From: Bacteroidota bacterium
Lineage (GTDB): Bacteria > Bacteroidota > Bacteroidia > Bacteroidales > Tenuifilaceae
DNA: 9,584 nt
Direction of reading: 5' to 3'
Assembly: GCA_023406715.1 (NCBI GenBank)
Contig: JAEXVC010000188.1
Location: 1 to 9,584, forward strand
Part shown: one piece after another, positions 6,291-9,584 of the stretch
Layout: each line of letters begins with the position of its first letter
Position numbering within the stretch: position 1 is the stretch's first letter
Translations under genes and position numbers: made by a program
Notes under the pieces: generated by a model
What the model was told of the DNA's origin: nothing
Databases searched by the model: none
Seen by the model: only the letters and a program-made list of their open reading frames with translations

Positions 6291-6890
6291 TTAATTGAAA
6301 AATCGGCTATAGTCCTCCATAGTGTTGATATTCAGTAGAATTTTCTCGTCATTTACTTCCACTGTTTTTTTTGAGTATTTTCCCAGGAATTCTTTTAGGT
6401 GAATTTGGTCGAGTTTTTCGGTTTTTAGTTCATTTATAACTTTTGCAGACAGTAAGAATGGATGTCCCCCTTTTCCGTTAAAACTGGGGCTGATATAATC
6501 GGAATTTTCTACCTCTTTGAATAGAGTATTTAGAGTTTCTTGAGTTAAGAACGGATTGTCAATGTTGCTGACAAACACAGGCTTAGCTTCACTCAAAGCC
6601 AATGCAGCCAGTTTAAGCGAGTAAAACCGTTCCCATTCAGGATGATGGTTTATAACAACATTAACATTACTTGGAATATTTAATTTTAGCTGATGATAAA
6701 GAACAGCGCTGGTTTTGTTAAGCACAACTATAATCTCATTACAACCAAAAGAACTGTATTCGTCAATGAGTTTTTCCAGAAAAGTGGTTTTAGTATCGAA
6801 CTTTAATGAGAATTTTGGCACACCCATACGTTCGGATTTTCCAGCCGAAAGAATAATTGCTGATATATTTTTCTGCACTTTTTGTATCAT
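6291..6890 (-). CDS. MobA/MocA-like nucleotidyltransferase
   Basis: The product is 199 residues, the usual size of a single-domain MobA-like NTP transferase. The N-terminal nucleotide-binding loop LSAGKSERMGVPK (14-26) is intact, with the conserved Arg21 and Lys26. The metal-binding Asp is probably D111 in NIDNPFLT (109-116). GKGGHPFLL (139-147) matches the GHP block of MocA (molybdenum cofactor cytidylyltransferase), and NINTMEDY (187-194) the conserved C-terminal NT-x-ED motif. MocA transfers CMP to molybdopterin for the xanthine-dehydrogenase family; related proteins use other sugars or cofactors, so the substrate is not proven. One deviation is PEWERFYSLKLA (84-95), where most relatives have a Gly before the Ser-Leu. 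It is divergent from ygfK, a partnership also seen in molybdenum hydroxylase clusters, which favours the MocA reading. The ATG at 6890 gives a full first strand and fits a -7 element about 38 bases upstream. Confidence 0.8.
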   Translation of the reverse strand: MIQKVQKNISAIILSAGKSERMGVPKFSLKFDTKTTFLEKLIDEYSSFGCNEIIVVLNKTSAVLYHQLKLNIPSNVNVVINHHPEWERFYSLKLAALALSEAKPVFVSNIDNPFLTQETLNTLFKEVENSDYISPSFNGKGGHPFLLSAKVINELKTEKLDQIHLKEFLGKYSKKTVEVNDEKILLNINTMEDYSRFFN

Positions 6891-6927
6891 CTATAGTATT
6901 TTTCCAATTAATCAATAATTTTAATGA

Positions 6928-6935
6928 CAAATGTA
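6928..6935 (-). promoter_or_regulatory. -7 element upstream of the MocA-like gene
   Basis: Read on the minus strand this is TACATTTG, a perfect TAnnTTTG. Transcription would begin near 6922-6924, about 32 nt before the ATG at 6890. I could not find a TTTG at the proper -33 distance (around 6955-6959), so the promoter may be weak or need an activator. Confidence 0.4.
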
Positions 6936-6985
6936 ATTCTTACGGTGTTTATTTTTAGTTTTGTGATGAATTAATTTAGTGATGT

Positions 6986-7015
6986 TTTGTTAAGGCTCTT
7001 TTAATTTAAAGTTTG
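6986..7015 (+). promoter_or_regulatory. Possible promoter of ygfK
   Basis: TTTG (6986-6989), an 18-base spacer and AAAGTTTG (7008-7015), one mismatch from TAnnTTTG, form the best candidate on + between the divergent genes. A start near 7020 would place the whole hairpin composite (7016-7116) in the ygfK 5' leader. It is a tentative assignment because AT-rich DNA yields such near matches easily. Confidence 0.28.
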
Positions 7016-7116
7016 AGATTCCTGCCTTCGCAGGAATGACTCTTGGCTTAAAGACCACTACTTGTCATTCCGCACTTGATGCGGAACCGAACTTGTGAGT
7101 TCGCTGCAGGCAATCT
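7016..7116. repeat. Composite REP-like element of three hairpins
   Basis: Three stem-loops follow one another: ATTCCTGC/GCAGGAAT (7018-7025 with 7030-7037, loop CTTC); TTCCGCA/TGCGGAA (7068-7074 with 7080-7086, loop CTTGA); and CGAACT/AGTTCG (7088-7093 with 7098-7103, loop TGTG). GGAATGAC (7033-7040) and GTCATTCC (7064-7071) are inverted copies, so two units face each other as in BIME-type REP pairs. The outer ends AGATTCCTGC (7016-7025) and GCAGGCAATCT (7106-7116) are complementary apart from one bulged C. GTCATTCC-starting palindromes of this look are common intergenic repeats in several phyla. No ORF or T tract is associated. It ends 36 bases before the ygfK start. Confidence 0.75.
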
Positions 7117-7152
7117 ACTTAACAAAACAGCATTAACTACAAAACCAAAACT

Positions 7153-9584
7153 ATGACCGATAAATTCTACACAATTCCAGTGGAGCAACTGCTCCAAATG
7201 ATTTTGAACGAATTTCAGAAAAATCAATCAATATTTGGTATCAACAAGGATTTATTTTTTAATCCATCGCAAAATAGTAAACTGAACACCGAGATTTTCG
7301 GACAAAAAATAGATACGCCTCTAGGCGTTGCGGCTGGTCCACACACCCAGCTGGCGCAGAACATTATTGTATCGTGGTTAATGGGTTGCCGTTACATTGA
7401 GCTTAAAACCATTCAAACTCTCGATGAACTTGAAGTTTCCAAACCCTGTATCGATATGCAGGACGAGGGCTATAACTGCGAGTGGTCGCAGGAGTTAAAG
7501 ATTGAGCAGAGTTTTAACGAGTATCTCAATGCTTGGGTTATTATCCACATACTTAACCATAAATTAGGGTTTGGTGCTAACCCAAACACCATTTTCAATA
7601 TGAGCGTGGGCTACAACCTTGAGGGGATTAAACAACCCAACGTTCAATGGTTTTTCGATAAGATGAACAGCTGCAAGGTTGAATTGGCCGAGAAAGTGGA
7701 GAAAGTTAAATCGCTTTACCCTGAGGTGGAAAAAATCAGTATTCCGCATCAACTCTCAAACAATATCACGCTATCCACAATGCACGGATGCCCTGCCAAC
7801 GAGATTGAGGACATTGCAAAATATCTGCTTACCGAGAAAAAACTGCATACTTTCGTTAAGTTAAATCCAACCCTTTTGGGACCAGCGGAGTTAAGAAGGA
7901 TTCTCAACAAGGAACTAAAATTCAAAACAAACGTTCCCGATATCGCCTTTGAGCACGACCTAAAGTATCCCGATGCAGTAAAAATCATCAACTCGTTGCA
8001 GCAAACTGCCGATAAGCAGGGTTTAACCTTTGGTTTGAAGTTGACAAACACGCTTGAATCAGTCAACATTAAGAATGCTTTTAAATCCGATGTAGAGATG
8101 ATGTATATGAGCGGCAGAGCATTGCATCCAGTATCAGTAAACGTTGCTCGGAAATTGCAGAACGAGTTTAACGGCAAACTTCTGCTTTCGTTCTCGGCTG
8201 GTGTAAATGCGTTTAACGTAACCGATACTTTAAAGTGTGGATTCAGAACCATTACCGTTTGCTCCGATTTGCTAAAACCAGGTGGTTATTCAAGGTTAAA
8301 TCAGTATGTTGAAAATATCACCAGCGATATTGCTAAAGGCAAGTGTAATAATATGGTTGAGCTGGTTGAAAAGGAATCGGCACATCAATTCCTTAAAAAG
8401 TATGCCGATGATGTTCTTAGGAATAAACTCTACACACGCGATCATCTGCGTGAGCCATCCATTAAGACAAAGCGTGAGTTGGATTACTTCGATTGTATTT
8501 CGGCACCTTGCCGCGATACCTGCGCAACAAATCAGGATATTCCAGACTACCTATACTTTACAGCCACAAAGCAGTACGATAAAGCGCTGGAGGTGATTCT
8601 TAAAACCAACCCGTTCCCATCAATTACGGGCATGGTTTGCGACCATCAATGCCAGAATAAGTGTACAAGGATTAATTACGATGATTCGTTGCTTATTCGT
8701 GAGGTAAAGCGCTTTATTGCGGAAAATTCCGATATCAAGTTAAATCCAAAAACTGCCAATGGAAAATCGGCTGCAATTGTTGGTGCTGGACCATCGGGCT
8801 TATCGTGTGCGTTTTACCTAGCCATAAATGGCTTTAAGGTTGATGTTTTTGAGGCTCACACAAAATCCGGCGGTATGGTTAAGTACGCAATTCCTGGATT
8901 TAGATTGACCGATGAGGCTATTAATCGCGATTTCGGCAGATTGGAGCAACTAGGAGTTAAAATAGCCTACAGCCACAAGGTTAATAAAGATGAGTTTGCA
9001 AAGCTGAAATCTACATACGATTACGTTTACCTATCACCCGGTGCGCAAAAGTCGGCCGATTTGAATATCGACGGAATTGAAACCAGTGGTGTTATCGACC
9101 CGCTATCGCTACTTTTCGGTGTAAAGGATGGTAGAATTAAGGAACTAGGCAAAAACGTAGTGATTATTGGCGGTGGAAACACTGCAATGGACTCTGCGCG
9201 CACAGCGCATCGTTTGGTTGGAAACAACGGAAAGGTTACTGTGGTTTACCGCCGAACCATTGATGAAATGCCAGCCGACGAGGGCGAAATAAGCGCTGTT
9301 ATTGAGGAGGGAATTCAGATTGTAGAGTTAACCGCACCCGAAAAGGTTATTTCGGCCAATGGTAAGGTTAAAGCTTTGCTTTGCAGCAGAATGGAACTAA
9401 AAGGTGTCGATGCTAAAGGTCGTCCAAATCCAGTAAAGATTCCAAACTCGGAGTACGAAATAGAGTGCGATGTAATAATCCCTGCGGTTGGTCAGGCGTT
9501 GGATATCGACTTTGTTCCAAACGAACTTTTAAAGGCCGATACAAGAACCTACAAAACCCTGTTGGGCAATGTATATATTGGTGG
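7153..9584 (+). CDS. ygfK: YgfK, putative selenate reductase Fe-S flavoprotein (3' end beyond the window)
   Basis: The frame is open from the ATG at 7153 to the window edge: 810 residues plus two bases, against about 1,030 in E. coli YgfK, so the C-terminus is cut off by the window and not by mutation. Residues 1-430 form a TIM-barrel part resembling dihydroorotate dehydrogenase: SIFGI (26-30), TPLGVAAGPHTQLAQN (55-70), YIELKT (81-86), HGCPANEI (211-218) and SGRALHP (320-326). A GltD-like Fe-S module follows, with Cys453 and Cys457 in PCRDTC and Cys496, Cys500 and Cys504 in GMVCDHQCQNKC. The FAD loop is GAGPSGL (544-550), and the second dinucleotide site is GGGNTAMD (673-680). The layout suggests NAD(P)H to flavin to Fe-S electron transfer in the cytoplasm. 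The selenate name is historical; in gut bacteria ygfK belongs to gene sets for anaerobic purine/urate breakdown. The start matches the E. coli N-terminus. Confidence 0.93.
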   Translation, partial: MTDKFYTIPVEQLLQMILNEFQKNQSIFGINKDLFFNPSQNSKLNTEIFGQKIDTPLGVAAGPHTQLAQNIIVSWLMGCRYIELKTIQTLDELEVSKPCIDMQDEGYNCEWSQELKIEQSFNEYLNAWVIIHILNHKLGFGANPNTIFNMSVGYNLEGIKQPNVQWFFDKMNSCKVELAEKVEKVKSLYPEVEKISIPHQLSNNITLSTMHGCPANEIEDIAKYLLTEKKLHTFVKLNPTLLGPAELRRILNKELKFKTNVPDIAFEHDLKYPDAVKIINSLQQTADKQGLTFGLKLTNTLESVNIKNAFKSDVEMMYMSGRALHPVSVNVARKLQNEFNGKLLLSFSAGVNAFNVTDTLKCGFRTITVCSDLLKPGGYSRLNQYVENITSDIAKGKCNNMVELVEKESAHQFLKKYADDVLRNKLYTRDHLREPSIKTKRELDYFDCISAPCRDTCATNQDIPDYLYFTATKQYDKALEVILKTNPFPSITGMVCDHQCQNKCTRINYDDSLLIREVKRFIAENSDIKLNPKTANGKSAAIVGAGPSGLSCAFYLAINGFKVDVFEAHTKSGGMVKYAIPGFRLTDEAINRDFGRLEQLGVKIAYSHKVNKDEFAKLKSTYDYVYLSPGAQKSADLNIDGIETSGVIDPLSLLFGVKDGRIKELGKNVVIIGGGNTAMDSARTAHRLVGNNGKVTVVYRRTIDEMPADEGEISAVIEEGIQIVELTAPEKVISANGKVKALLCSRMELKGVDAKGRPNPVKIPNSEYEIECDVIIPAVGQALDIDFVPNELLKADTRTYKTLLGNVYIG

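Noticed and set aside
6715..6918. Plus-strand open frame across the start of the MocA-like gene
   Set aside because: It is antisense to the nucleotide-binding loop of a recognised family and has no support of its own.
7564..9227. Several open frames of 60-170 codons on minus and in other + frames (for example 7749-8252 on minus, 8306-8596 on +)
   Set aside because: All lie inside ygfK, whose single frame is continuous and matches its family end to end; the other frames have no recognisable domains.

Overview
The window looks like chromosomal DNA of an AT-rich member of the Bacteroidota, probably Bacteroidales or a related order. Three things point there. Starts lack a well-placed Shine-Dalgarno and sit in A/T-rich leaders. 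Several promoters fit the Bacteroidota pattern TTTG, about 20 nt, TAnnTTTG. The 156-aa cold-shock-domain protein with a lysine-rich N-terminus is also of a type I know from this phylum. I see no tRNA, rRNA, CRISPR array, transposase or phage gene.

Left part (1-3602), all on +: the last 84 codons of an oligopeptidase B (ptrB) with a clear intrinsic terminator; an exported SIMPL/DUF541 protein (514-1218); a six-helix DUF998 membrane protein (1412-2005); and a GT-C membrane glycosyltransferase (2157-3602). These look like separate housekeeping or envelope genes rather than one operon. Two copies of a short GC-rich palindromic repeat lie directly 3' of the first two genes, and the second copy looks like a working terminator.

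Middle (3603-6890): a textbook Bacteroidota promoter begins five bases after the glycosyltransferase stop. It drives a roughly 135-nt leader and then a cold-shock-domain protein. The start of that leader can pair with a segment 76 nt further on through a perfect 9-bp helix, so a folded 5' UTR is likely. The gene converges on a Kef-type cation/proton antiporter on the minus strand. The two genes overlap by 4 bp, and one hairpin covers both stop codons. Upstream of the antiporter, also on minus, is a MobA/MocA-like nucleotidyltransferase.

Right part (6891-9584): a 262-bp divergent intergenic region carries a composite of three hairpins with near-perfect outer inverted repeats (about 101 bp). 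It is followed by a long ORF, open at the right edge, which is YgfK ('putative selenate reductase' Fe-S flavoprotein). A MocA-type nucleotidyltransferase next to ygfK recalls the selenium-dependent molybdenum hydroxylase / anaerobic purine (urate) catabolism clusters. The window may therefore end just inside such a cluster; this is inference, since the diagnostic partners (xdhD, ssnA, ygeW/X/Y, hyuA, yqeB/C) would lie outside.

I did not find a clearly new multi-gene system. The most interesting novel candidates are regulatory: the structured cold-shock leader, the hairpin over the overlapping stops, and the palindrome inside the DUF998 promoter.
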